From positions 1-35,622 of the forward strand of contig CAYNLK010000060.1 in NCBI GenBank assembly GCA_964398055.1: a DNA stretch of 35,622 bases, read 5' to 3'. The notes under the pieces are model-generated. The model was not told where the DNA came from, did no database searches, and was given only the letters and a program-made list of their open reading frames with translations. Below, piece after piece: positions 7,120-15,074 of this stretch. Position 1 is the stretch's first letter. Every line of letters begins with the position of its first letter. Source of the stretch: CAYNLK01 sp964398055 (GTDB lineage: Bacteria; Chloroflexota; Anaerolineae; 4572-78; J111). The position numbers were made by a program, and so were the translations under genes.

Positions 7120-8394
7120 CTATACCTCAAACATCTCGGCTCGCTCCGGGCCAACCGAGACATATTTGATCGGCGCGCCGACCAGTTCCTCGATCCGTTT
7201 CAGATAGCGCCGGGCTGCGTTTGGCAGTTCACGCCAGGCGCGGGCCTGGTTGGTTGACTGTTCCGGCCAGCCGGGCCAGCTCTCGTAGATTGGCTCGACC
7301 GTTTCATAGATGGGCGTATCCGGCACATGGTTGATGACCCGCCCATCGGGCTGGCGATAAGCCGTGCATATCTTCAGCTCCGGCAGGCCGTCCAGCACGT
7401 CCAGCTTGGTCACGGCGAGCTGAGTAAAGCCGTTGAGATAGGCCACGTAATTGAGCGCGACCGCGTCAAACCAGCCGCAGCGCCGCGGCCGGCCGGTGGT
7501 CGCGCCGAATTCCCGGCCGCGCTGGCGCAGCCATTGGGCGATGTCGTTGTCGCCTTGATCGGTGGGCACCGGCCCCGCGCCGACGGCCGTGGTATAAGCC
7601 TTGACCACGCCGATGACCCGGTCGAGCGCCTGCGGCGGTAAACCGGCCCCGACCGGCGCAAATGTGGCCGTTGGATTGGAGGAGGTCACGTAGGGATAGG
7701 TGCCCCAATCCAGGTCGCGCATAGCCGCCAGTTGGCCTTCCAGCAAAATGTTGGCCCCGGCTTCGTAAGCCGGCCGGAGCAGCGGCAGCGGGTCGACGAT
7801 GCGCTCCCCGATTTTGTCTCGCCAGAGGGCGCATTCGGCCAACAGCGCCTCCGGTTCGACCGGCGCCTGCCCAAAATGAACCAACTCCCGGTTGGCAAAA
7901 GCCGCAGCCGCTTCCAGGCGCGGTTTGAGCCACTCCGGCCGCAGCAGGTCGCCCAGCCGCAACCCGCGCCGCGCTCCTTTGTCGGCGTAGGCCGGCCCAA
8001 TGCCCCGCCGGGTAGTGCCGATGGCCCGTTGGCCGGAGGCGGTCTCTTGCAGGCCGTCCAGCAACCGGTGGTAGGGCATCAAAAGCTGGGCCCGCTCCGA
8101 CACGAGCAGGTTGCCGGTATCGACCCCGGCTGCGGCCAACTCCTCCAATTCGGCCAGCAAGGTGGCCGGATTGACCACGCAGCCGGTGCCGATCAAACAC
8201 TTGGTCTTGGGATAAAAAATGCCGGAGGGGGTCAAGTGCAGCTTGAACTCACCGTACTGATTGACGACGGTATGGCCGGCATTGTCACCCCCTTGAAAGC
8301 GGATGACCCAATCCATCTCCCCGGCTATGGCATCGATGATGCGGCCTTTGCCTTCATCCCCCCACTGCGCCCCAACGATGGCGGTTACGGTCAT
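7120..8394 (-). CDS. purA: adenylosuccinate synthetase
   Basis: A 424-residue enzyme that condenses IMP with aspartate using GTP, the committed step to AMP. The N-terminal GTP/IMP loop GAQWGDEGKG (about 8-17) carries the catalytic Asp. FQGGDNAGHTVV holds the catalytic His, IGTTRRGIGPAYADK binds IMP, and TKLDVLDGL is the C-terminal guanine-specificity region. Length is standard. The residue after GDEGKG is Arg rather than the common Lys. It sits 23 bp after the dodecin gene and before hisE, linking purine synthesis to the histidine genes through AICAR and IMP. Confidence 0.96.
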   Translation of the reverse strand: MTVTAIVGAQWGDEGKGRIIDAIAGEMDWVIRFQGGDNAGHTVVNQYGEFKLHLTPSGIFYPKTKCLIGTGCVVNPATLLAELEELAAAGVDTGNLLVSERAQLLMPYHRLLDGLQETASGQRAIGTTRRGIGPAYADKGARRGLRLGDLLRPEWLKPRLEAAAAFANRELVHFGQAPVEPEALLAECALWRDKIGERIVDPLPLLRPAYEAGANILLEGQLAAMRDLDWGTYPYVTSSNPTATFAPVGAGLPPQALDRVIGVVKAYTTAVGAGPVPTDQGDNDIAQWLRQRGREFGATTGRPRRCGWFDAVALNYVAYLNGFTQLAVTKLDVLDGLPELKICTAYRQPDGRVINHVPDTPIYETVEPIYESWPGWPEQSTNQARAWRELPNAARRYLKRIEELVGAPIKYVSVGPERAEMFEV

Positions 8395-8417
8395 GAGTGG
8401 CTTACCTCTAATCCTCT

Positions 8418-8639
8418 TTAAGAATCGACCTGGTCGTCTAAGGTAAAGCCGATTTTCAGGGTAACCTGCCAGTGAGCCACCTTGTCCCCCTCGATCTGCC
8501 CCCGGGTTTCGACCACCTCAAACCAGCGCAAATTGCGAACCGTTTGGGCGGCCCGGGCTACAGCATTTTCGATAGCCTCTTGCAGGCTGTTAGGCGAAGT
8601 GCCTATCAGTTCGATTTTTTTATAAATGTGTCCGGCCAT
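8418..8639 (-). CDS. dodecin family flavin-binding protein
   Basis: A 73-residue dodecin, read from ATG 8639 (MAGHIYKKIELIGTSPNS), which has a strong AAAGGAG site just upstream; the frame extends further but without support. Dodecins assemble into 12-mers that store or buffer flavins or CoA. The RNLRWFEVVETRGQIE stretch carries the Trp that stacks on flavin in known members, and AHWQVTLKIGFTLD is the conserved end. Its place between hisF and purA has no obvious pathway link. Confidence 0.92.
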   Translation of the reverse strand: MAGHIYKKIELIGTSPNSLQEAIENAVARAAQTVRNLRWFEVVETRGQIEGDKVAHWQVTLKIGFTLDDQVDS

Positions 8640-8654
8640 GTTCAACTCCTTTCG

Positions 8655-8712
8655 AATTACAAATTGCAAACTGCAAATTAAATTTGTTACTTGCTACCTG
8701 CTACCTGCTACC
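8655..8712. repeat. heptamer tandem repeats ending inside the hisF stop codon
   Basis: Two 7-bp repeat types are adjacent: AAYTRCA-like units at about 8655-8682, then TGTTACT and three TGCTACC units at 8685-8712. The last TGCTACC contributes the CTA that is the hisF stop codon (TAG on the minus strand, 8708-8710). The tract belongs to the same family as 7026-7117 and 25813-25931. Confidence 0.8.
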
Positions 8713-9475
8713 TGCGGCTTCTCACCAGCACTCCATTTTCCGCCAGATAATCTTTCACTTGTTGGATCGACAACTCCTTGAAGTGGAAAAGACTGGCCGC
8801 CAGAGCGGCGCTGGCATTGGCCTCTTTGAATACTTCGACAAAATGGGCTAACGCGCCAGCGCCGCCGGAGGCGATGACCGGGATGGTTACAACCGCGGTG
8901 ATGGCCTGGGTGAGCGGGATATCGAAGCCGGCTTTGGTGCCGTCGGCGTCCATGCTGGTCAGCAGAATTTCACCGGCGCCGCGTTCCTGGCATTCTTTGG
9001 CCCACTGGATTGCGTCGCGGCCGGTGCGCTGCCGCCCACCGTGGGTAGTGATTTCCCAGCCTTCACCGTCTAATCGTTTGCGGGCGTCGATGGCCACCAC
9101 AATGGCCTGGCTGCCAAAGGCTTTGGCCCCGGCGGTGATCAGGTCGGGATTACGCACCGCGGCCGTGTTGATGCTGACTTTGTCGGCCCCGGTGGAGATG
9201 ATGGCGTGCATGTCCTCCACCGAACCGATGCCGCCGCCAACCGTGAACGGGATAAAGACGCTCTCGGCTACCCGGCGGGCAATATCTAACATTAGCCCCC
9301 GCCTTTCGTGGGAGGCGGTAATATCCAGAAAGACCAGCTCGTCGGCCCCTTCCCGGTCATAGATTTGGGCCTGTTCCACCGGGTCGCCGGCGTCGCGCAG
9401 GTTCACAAAATTAATACCTTTGACAGTACGCCCGTCTTTGACATCCAGGCAAGGGATAATTCGTTTGGCTAACAT
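8708..9475 (-). CDS. hisF: imidazole glycerol phosphate synthase, cyclase subunit
   Basis: A 255-residue TIM-barrel protein. It uses the ammonia made by HisH to turn PRFAR into imidazole glycerol phosphate and AICAR. Clear marks are the N-terminal RIIPCLDVKDGRTVKG (catalytic Asp11), the phosphate loop FTVGGGIGS, the second catalytic Asp in LLTSMDADGTKAGFD, and the C-terminal VIASGGAGA. It is separated from hisH, its obligate partner, by hisA, the TrpF-like gene and the tryptophanase. The ATG is only 3 bp after the tryptophanase stop, so those two genes are surely co-transcribed. Confidence 0.97.
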   Translation of the reverse strand: MLAKRIIPCLDVKDGRTVKGINFVNLRDAGDPVEQAQIYDREGADELVFLDITASHERRGLMLDIARRVAESVFIPFTVGGGIGSVEDMHAIISTGADKVSINTAAVRNPDLITAGAKAFGSQAIVVAIDARKRLDGEGWEITTHGGRQRTGRDAIQWAKECQERGAGEILLTSMDADGTKAGFDIPLTQAITAVVTIPVIASGGAGALAHFVEVFKEANASAALAASLFHFKELSIQQVKDYLAENGVLVRSRR

Positions 9476-9478
9476 AGG

Positions 9479-11113
9479 TCACTCAACTAATCCAACCGGG
9501 ACGGCATCATAGACCGGTTCCAGGCCGGCCTGGAAGTGCCTCAACCGCAAGCTGGCGCCGCGGGTGATTTTTACCTTCGGGATGACCTGTTCGTTTTGGT
9601 GCAGTTCGGTGACTGCCGCCACGGCGTAATCAATGTGCTCTTGGCTGTACAGGTTGCGCGGGATGGCAAACCGGACCAGGTTCAGGATACCCTGGCGCTG
9701 TTCTTCGGATTTTTGATCCCACTCGCAGGCAAAAGGTCCTACCTCGCTGGCGCGAATGCCATAGCGGCGGATCAGTTCGATGATCAGGCCGATGCCGCGA
9801 AAATCGTCCATGCGATTGGAAGTATGGCAGAAGAAGCGGTCCATATCGATGTAGACCGCGTGGCCCCCTGCCGGAAGTACCGCGGGGATGCCGTTTTCGG
9901 TCAGCCGCCGGGCGAAATAGTGCGTCTGCCCGATGCGACTTTGCAGGTAAGGCTCGCTGACCACTTCATACAGCCCGCTGGCGATGGACATGATGTCGCG
10001 CCCGCTCAGCCCGCCGTACGAGTCGTTGCCGAAGGTCAGGATTTGCTTTTCCTTCAGGCGGATGCCGATATCCTCGCCGGCCGAGAAACGCTGCCGGAAG
10101 AGGCCCTGATCACGGAAGAACAGTCCCCCGCCGATGTTGGCCATACCGTCTTTCTTGAAGCTGATGGTGAAGCCATCCACGTAGGTAAACATTTCTTGTA
10201 CAATGCTCTGGATCGAACGGTTCTGGTAGCCGGCCTCGTAACGCTTGATAAAGAAGGCGTTCTCGGCAAAGCGGCAGGCGTCAAAGAATAGCGGAATCTC
10301 ATACTTGGCGGCGATGGCGCTCACTTTTTTGATATTTGCCAGCGAGACGGGCTGCCCGGCCACAGTGTTATTGGTGATGGTGATGAAAATCAGCGGGATG
10401 GCCGCGCGTCCCTTCTCCTGGATGAACGTTTCGAGCCGCTCGCAATCCATGTTGCCTTTGAACGGGTTAAAAGTTTCGATCTGCGCCAGGGTTAGCTGGT
10501 CAGTAGCGCCTTTCTGGTACAGGTTGACTGTTTCGAGACCATTGGCGACGATATGCGCTTCGGTCGTGTCGAAATGGCCGTTGCTGGGGATCCAATAGTG
10601 CTGGGCGCTGCCCGTTTCGCGCAGCACTTGCGCCAGGGTCGAAAACAGCAGGTATTCGGCGCAGCGTCCCTGCGGAGTTAGGAAGGCGTTCGGTCGCATA
10701 AGCTGGTATTCGCCCCCGTTCACAAATCCACCCTGGTGGGTTGCCAGATAAAGCTGGGCTGACAGTTGATCTACATCAGAATCGCCCGCGCGGATCAGGT
10801 TGATTAGTTTGAGCGGCCGGTCGCCGCGCTCAAACGTATCGCGCACGGTATCCAGTAGGATGTAATAACCTTTGTTGCGGCCATAGGCTTCATCCCCCAG
10901 GATCAGGCTGGCCCACTGCAGATCAGTCATGCAACTGGTGCCGCTGTCGGATAGAAAATCAAGGATCAATAAATCGGCCGGAAAGGCAAAAAGGTTGTAG
11001 CTGCCCTGGCGCAGGGCGGTTTCCCTTTGTTCGACGCTGACGTTTTTGACGAACCGTCTCATCAGAGAGATGCTGGCGGGCACGGGTACGCCGAGTTCGG
11101 ACATGGTTTTCAT
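9479..11113 (-). CDS. tryptophanase-family beta-eliminating lyase (long form)
   Basis: A 544-residue PLP enzyme of the tryptophanase/tyrosine phenol-lyase family, which cleaves Trp or Tyr to indole or phenol, pyruvate and ammonia. Matches include FLSDSGTSCMT, GDEAYG, TITNNTVAGQPVSLANIKK, DACRFAENAFFIK and the PLP-lysine segment SFKKDGMANIGG (Lys321). The E. coli enzyme has about 470 residues; the excess is mainly an insertion near residues 97-148. Substrate (Trp, Tyr or other) cannot be settled from sequence. The ATG has an AAAGGAA site. Lying between a TrpF-like gene and hisF, it may serve amino acid turnover, but the placement is odd. Confidence 0.85.
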   Translation of the reverse strand: MKTMSELGVPVPASISLMRRFVKNVSVEQRETALRQGSYNLFAFPADLLILDFLSDSGTSCMTDLQWASLILGDEAYGRNKGYYILLDTVRDTFERGDRPLKLINLIRAGDSDVDQLSAQLYLATHQGGFVNGGEYQLMRPNAFLTPQGRCAEYLLFSTLAQVLRETGSAQHYWIPSNGHFDTTEAHIVANGLETVNLYQKGATDQLTLAQIETFNPFKGNMDCERLETFIQEKGRAAIPLIFITITNNTVAGQPVSLANIKKVSAIAAKYEIPLFFDACRFAENAFFIKRYEAGYQNRSIQSIVQEMFTYVDGFTISFKKDGMANIGGGLFFRDQGLFRQRFSAGEDIGIRLKEKQILTFGNDSYGGLSGRDIMSIASGLYEVVSEPYLQSRIGQTHYFARRLTENGIPAVLPAGGHAVYIDMDRFFCHTSNRMDDFRGIGLIIELIRRYGIRASEVGPFACEWDQKSEEQRQGILNLVRFAIPRNLYSQEHIDYAVAAVTELHQNEQVIPKVKITRGASLRLRHFQAGLEPVYDAVPVGLVE

Positions 11114-11198
11114 GATGATTTCCTTTGAAAATAGGTTTTGTGGGGCAAACTTAAGTTTGTTCTACGGACATATTCATTCTCGTTGCCGTGTTGACGAT

Positions 11199-11879
11199 TT
11201 ATCCCCCCGTTCCACTCTTTGCGGCTCTCACAAACTGCCTGACCCGGGCCATATCTTTGGTCACGGGGTCACCGGGGAAATTAGTAGCGGTGTTGCTGTC
11301 GACGCCCCACGGGCGAACCGTTTGGATGGCCGCGGCCACATTCTCCGGGGTGAGACCGCCAGCCAAAATCACCCTGACCCGGCCACCGACCTGCTCGACA
11401 ATTTGCCGGCTGATCTGCCAATCGTGGGTCACGCCGGTCGCGCCGACGCCGGGAAAGCCGGCCACTTTGGTATCGAGTAATAACCAATCACTGAATTCGG
11501 CCAAGCGCAAAGCAGTAGCAATACTCTCCGGCCCGTTCACGTGGATGGCTTTCATCAGGGCAATGGAGGTAGGGAACTGCCGGCGCAGTTCCAGCATGGC
11601 TTCGCCTCCAACGGCCCCGGTATCGCTGGAGATGTGGATGATATCAGGCTGAACGGCCCGGGCCATGCGCTCGATTTCGGTCACGTTGGTGCTCATGGTC
11701 AAAGCCACTGACACGGCTTTGCCTTTGAGCGCTGCGGCAATGGCCCTGGCCTGGGTAAAGGTCAGCTCGGCGTGGACTTCGCCGTAATCGCCGGCCACAA
11801 AGCCAACGTGGTCAACCCCCAGCTCGACCATGCTCAACGCCTGAGCCACTGAAGTAACGGCGTAAATCTGTACAATCAT
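11199..11879 (-). CDS. phosphoribosylanthranilate isomerase-like protein lacking the catalytic Cys
   Basis: A 226-residue TIM barrel that aligns along its length with TrpF: GVDHVGFV near the start, LLLDT (Asp136, the general-acid position), the phosphate-binding LAGGLTPENV, and VRPWGVDSNT near the end. In TrpF the first strand reads KICGIT and its Cys is the general base. Here it reads QIYAVT, so Cys is replaced by Tyr6. The usual QLHG motif is also absent (IHISSD), and VDVSSGVE has become VDSNTATN. It is therefore unlikely to be ordinary TrpF; it may use another substrate or have lost catalysis. It lies 85 bp upstream of the tryptophanase, and no other trp gene is present. Confidence 0.78.
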   Translation of the reverse strand: MIVQIYAVTSVAQALSMVELGVDHVGFVAGDYGEVHAELTFTQARAIAAALKGKAVSVALTMSTNVTEIERMARAVQPDIIHISSDTGAVGGEAMLELRRQFPTSIALMKAIHVNGPESIATALRLAEFSDWLLLDTKVAGFPGVGATGVTHDWQISRQIVEQVGGRVRVILAGGLTPENVAAAIQTVRPWGVDSNTATNFPGDPVTKDMARVRQFVRAAKSGTGG

Positions 11880-11905
11880 TCAATCAATGAACAATGAGTA
11901 ATGAA

Positions 11906-11996
11906 CAAAGAGCCAATGGTCAAAGAGCCAATGGTCAAAGAGTCAAAGAGCCAATGGTCAAAGAGCCAATGGTCAAAGAGCCAAAGAGCCAATGGT
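11906..11996. repeat. 15-bp composite tandem repeat (CAAAGAGC + CAATGGT)
   Basis: Five full copies of CAAAGAGCCAATGGT (starting at 11906, 11921, 11944, 11959 and 11982) are interleaved with two 8-bp half units (11936, 11974). The unit is thus built from an 8-mer and a 7-mer. Degenerate CAATGA copies continue on both sides (11881-12010). The tract fills the gap between hisA and the TrpF-like gene. Confidence 0.9.
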
Positions 11997-12050
11997 CAAT
12001 GAGCAATTTTTCAAATAAACTGGTTTTGATAATTGATAATTGATAATTGT

Positions 12051-12815
12051 TCATTGCTCGTGCGCAACGCGCATGGCTTCGGCCAGGTCAACTGCGCCGG
12101 TATAGAGGGCCTTGCCGATGATTACCCCTTCGATGCCTTCGTGTTCCACGGCTTTGACCCGTTTGATATCCTCGATGCTGGCCACACCGCCGGAAGCGAT
12201 CACCTGGAAGCGCCGCCTGGCTTGAGGATCAGGGTTGCCGGCCCGGGCCAGGGCGACCGTAGCTTCGACGTTCACGCCGGTCAGCATCCCGTCGCGCGAG
12301 ATATCGGTGTAGATGACATGGGCTAAACCGGCGGTGTAGATCAATTGGACCAGCTTGATGGGGTCGGTTTCGGCCAGCTTGCGCCAGCCGTGGGTGGCCA
12401 CTTTGCCCTCTTTAACATCCAGCCCCAGCACCACCTGTTCCGGTCCAAACTTACCCAGAATATCGAGCATCTGCCGCGGTCGGTCCGCCGCCAATGAGCC
12501 AACCACCACCCGGCTAACGCCCATCGCCAAAGCCTGCTCGATATCCTCCGGGCTGCGCAGGCCGCCGCCAAACTGGATGGGGGTATCGACATGATCCAGG
12601 ATAGCTTGCAAAGCATCGATATTTTTGGCGGCTTTTTCCGGGTCGCCAAAAGCGCCATCCAGGTTGACCACGTGCAGCCAGTCGACCCCGATGGTTTGCC
12701 AGGTTTCGGCGATGGCGGCCGGGTCTTGGCTGTAAACCGTCTCGGCGTTGGGATCGCCCTGGGTCAGGCGGACACATTGACCGTCTTTCAAATCAATGGC
12801 GGCAAAAATATTCAT
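12051..12815 (-). CDS. hisA: ProFAR isomerase (phosphoribosylformimino-AICAR-P isomerase)
   Basis: A 254-residue TIM barrel read from ATG 12815 (MNIFAAIDLKDGQCVRL), preceded by AAGGAG; the frame extends to 12908 but inside hisH. It catalyses the Amadori rearrangement of ProFAR to PRFAR. Both catalytic Asps are visible, in AAIDLKDG and in IYTDISRDGMLTG, with phosphate loops FGGGLRS and VIASGGVAS. The start codon shares one base with the hisH stop (TGATG), so translation is coupled. In an organism without canonical trpF a HisA can sometimes take both roles (PriA), but nothing here shows that directly. Confidence 0.95.
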   Translation of the reverse strand: MNIFAAIDLKDGQCVRLTQGDPNAETVYSQDPAAIAETWQTIGVDWLHVVNLDGAFGDPEKAAKNIDALQAILDHVDTPIQFGGGLRSPEDIEQALAMGVSRVVVGSLAADRPRQMLDILGKFGPEQVVLGLDVKEGKVATHGWRKLAETDPIKLVQLIYTAGLAHVIYTDISRDGMLTGVNVEATVALARAGNPDPQARRRFQVIASGGVASIEDIKRVKAVEHEGIEGVIIGKALYTGAVDLAEAMRVAHEQ

Positions 12816-13438
12816 CAACCGCTCCTTGAACTGGCAAATTCTACAAAGTTTTTCAGCAGTTGCAGTCCAACCTGCTGGCTTTTTTCCGGGTGAAATTGAA
12901 TGGCCCAAACATTATCCCTGGCCACAATCGAGGCAAATTTCTGCCCGTAATCGGTGTAGGCGACCACGTGGGTTGGATTGGCCGGGGCGGCGTAGTAGGA
13001 GTGGGCAAAATAAGCAAAATCGCCCGGCTCGAGGTGGTTAAGCAGCGGATGCTCTTGGACCGGCTCGATCTGGTTCCAGCCCATGTGAGGCACGGTCAGG
13101 CCGGCCGGGAAACGCACAATTTTTCCGGGCAGTAAACCCATGCCAACGTGTTGGCCCATCTCTTCGCTCTCCTCAAAGAGAAGCTGCAAGCCGACGCAAA
13201 TACCGAACAGGGGTTTACCGGCCTGGGCCGCGGCCAGCACCGGCTCGTCCAGCCCCCGCCTCCGCAGGTTGGCGATGGCGTCGCCAAAAGCGCCAACCCC
13301 GGGCAGCACCACCGCCCCGGCCTGCCGGGCCACTTCAACCGAATCGCTGATTTCGGCGTCGGCCCCAACGGCTTGAAAGGCTTTTTGGACGTTTCGAAAA
13401 TTGCCCACCCCATAGTCGATGATGATGATCCTGCTCAT
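12815..13438 (-). CDS. hisH: imidazole glycerol phosphate synthase, glutaminase subunit
   Basis: A 207-residue class I glutamine amidotransferase that supplies ammonia to HisF. The nucleophile Cys lies in FGICVGLQLLFE. The His-Glu pair of the triad is in AIQFHPEKS. IDYGVGNFRNVQKAF is the typical N-terminus. It overlaps hisB by ATGA (13435-13438) and hisA by one base, so hisB-hisH-hisA form a tight core. Confidence 0.96.
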   Translation of the reverse strand: MSRIIIIDYGVGNFRNVQKAFQAVGADAEISDSVEVARQAGAVVLPGVGAFGDAIANLRRRGLDEPVLAAAQAGKPLFGICVGLQLLFEESEEMGQHVGMGLLPGKIVRFPAGLTVPHMGWNQIEPVQEHPLLNHLEPGDFAYFAHSYYAAPANPTHVVAYTDYGQKFASIVARDNVWAIQFHPEKSQQVGLQLLKNFVEFASSRSG

Positions 13439-14040
13439 CCGGTTAAAGTCCCCTTGGTGCTGGGCACTTGCCCGGCCAGCCGCGCATCCCGATGTTTGGC
13501 CATATCCAGGGCCCGGGCCAACGCCTTGAAGATCGCCTCGGCCCGGTGATGGTCGTCGCTGCCGGCCAGCAGGCGGACGTGCAGGTTGAGCCGGCCTTCG
13601 TGGGCCACGCTCTCCAAAAAGTGCGGGATCAGCGAGGTGCCAACCTGGCCAATGCGCTCGGTGCTGAAGTGACCGTCAAACACACAGTAACCCCGCCCGC
13701 CAAGGTCAACCGCGACCAGGGCCAGAGCCTCGTCCATCGGCACGATAGCGTGGCCCATGCGGGTGATGCCGCTCCGGTCGCCCAACGCCTGGCCCAGCGC
13801 CCGGCCCAACCCAATGCCCACATCTTCAACGGTGTGATGCTCGTCGATGTGCAAGTCGCCCCGGGCCTGGACGGTCAGGTCGAAACGGGCGTGTCGAGCC
13901 AGCGCCGTGAGCATGTGATCCAGAAAGCCGAGGCCGGTGCTGATGTCGGCCTGGCCGCTGCCGTCCAAAGTGAGGGTAATTTTGATATCCGTTTCAGCCG
14001 TTTGGCGGGTGACGGTGGCGGTGCGAATTGGCTCAGCCAA
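13435..14040 (-). CDS. hisB: imidazoleglycerol-phosphate dehydratase
   Basis: A 201-residue single-function dehydratase that turns imidazole glycerol phosphate into imidazole acetol phosphate. The two metal-binding motifs DEHHTVEDVG and SDDHHRAEAIFKAL are intact. It lacks the N-terminal phosphatase domain of enterobacterial HisB. The start overlaps the end of the HAD-like gene by 8 bp. Confidence 0.96.
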   Translation of the reverse strand: MAEPIRTATVTRQTAETDIKITLTLDGSGQADISTGLGFLDHMLTALARHARFDLTVQARGDLHIDEHHTVEDVGIGLGRALGQALGDRSGITRMGHAIVPMDEALALVAVDLGGRGYCVFDGHFSTERIGQVGTSLIPHFLESVAHEGRLNLHVRLLAGSDDHHRAEAIFKALARALDMAKHRDARLAGQVPSTKGTLTG

Positions 14041-15061
14041 GGATAAGCTCCTTCAAATGATCGGGGTGGCCTAAAATGATGTCTGTTTTCAAATTTTCGA
14101 ACTCGTGGCGCAGCGCCTCTTTATTATGCGCGCCCACCAGGCAGCCGATGGCAGTAACGGGCACGGTGCGGCTGGCCGCCTTAGCCGCCTGAACATCGCC
14201 GGGATTGGCCCCCACATAGGCGCTGCGGGTCGGGGTCGGGTGGAGGTGGCGGGCCGCTTCCAGCAAGGGCCAGCCATCGGGGATGGGCCTGGCTTTGGCT
14301 TTTTGGACTTCATCCAGGGAAATAATCGACTGGAAATAGGCTTTGATCTGATTCGCTTTGAGCGAGTTTTCGACCTCTACGCGCGGGCAACTGGCGACTA
14401 CTCCCAGGGGTAGCTTGTCACTCAGGCTGGCCAGCACCTCCGGCTTGATTAGCAGGGACTCTTGCTCAAAATAGCCCTTGCCTTGAACGACCACCGGCGG
14501 CTGGCCGTAAATTTCTTCAAACAACGGCGCGCCCAGGTATAGCTCTTGAAAAATGCGACCGACTAAATTGGCCCGGGTAATGTCGCCGCCCTCCACCAAC
14601 AGGTGACGATTGATTTTGGACAGGGCCGCGTCCGCGCCGTCAAGACCACCGCCGGCCGCAGCCACAGCCTGGGCCAATCGGTCTATATTCTTTTGTTCAT
14701 GCAGGCTGTCCAGGCTAATTTGCAGCCGCCCGCCGGCCAACTGCAGGTAGGCGATAATGGCCGGCACGTGATAGCGGGAGGGAAAGGTTGGGGCCGGCAC
14801 TGGCGGTAACATCTCGATAAAGTAAATAATAAAGGCCGTAGCCAGCTCGAGGTAGTTGGTGAAATTGCCCACCTTTTGCAGATAGGTGACTTCGGCCGGC
14901 GCCAATAACTCTTCTTTGCCAGGCAGCAGACCCACGGCATGCTCTAGATAGAGCTGAACCGTTTTACAAACCACTTCCCGGTAGGAGCGGCTGACGTCAA
15001 TCAACACATCGTGGGCGGCAAAGATCAGGCCGTCAATATTAAGTCTGGGTTTGGGATTCAT
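14033..15061 (-). CDS. HAD-superfamily protein of the his operon with lost catalytic motifs (pseudoenzyme candidate)
   Basis: I read 342 residues from ATG 15061; a TTG four codons upstream is possible. The fold and the stretch FQELYLGAPLFEEIYGQPPV resemble the HAD subfamily IA group often found in histidine operons (TIGR01548-like, from memory). However, motif I, normally F-D-x-D-G-V, reads IFAAHDVLIDVS, so both Asps (positions 15 and 17) are Ala and His. Motif IV, normally GDSPxD, reads VGANPGDVQAAK, losing its first Asp. The Ser of motif II (VVASCPR) and the Lys of motif III (KARPIPDG) remain. Phosphatase activity by the normal route is improbable. It lies between hisC and hisB, where a histidinol phosphatase might be expected. 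Confidence 0.75.
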   Translation of the reverse strand: MNPKPRLNIDGLIFAAHDVLIDVSRSYREVVCKTVQLYLEHAVGLLPGKEELLAPAEVTYLQKVGNFTNYLELATAFIIYFIEMLPPVPAPTFPSRYHVPAIIAYLQLAGGRLQISLDSLHEQKNIDRLAQAVAAAGGGLDGADAALSKINRHLLVEGGDITRANLVGRIFQELYLGAPLFEEIYGQPPVVVQGKGYFEQESLLIKPEVLASLSDKLPLGVVASCPRVEVENSLKANQIKAYFQSIISLDEVQKAKARPIPDGWPLLEAARHLHPTPTRSAYVGANPGDVQAAKAASRTVPVTAIGCLVGAHNKEALRHEFENLKTDIILGHPDHLKELILG

Positions 15062-15074
15062 TTTTTTACCCAAG

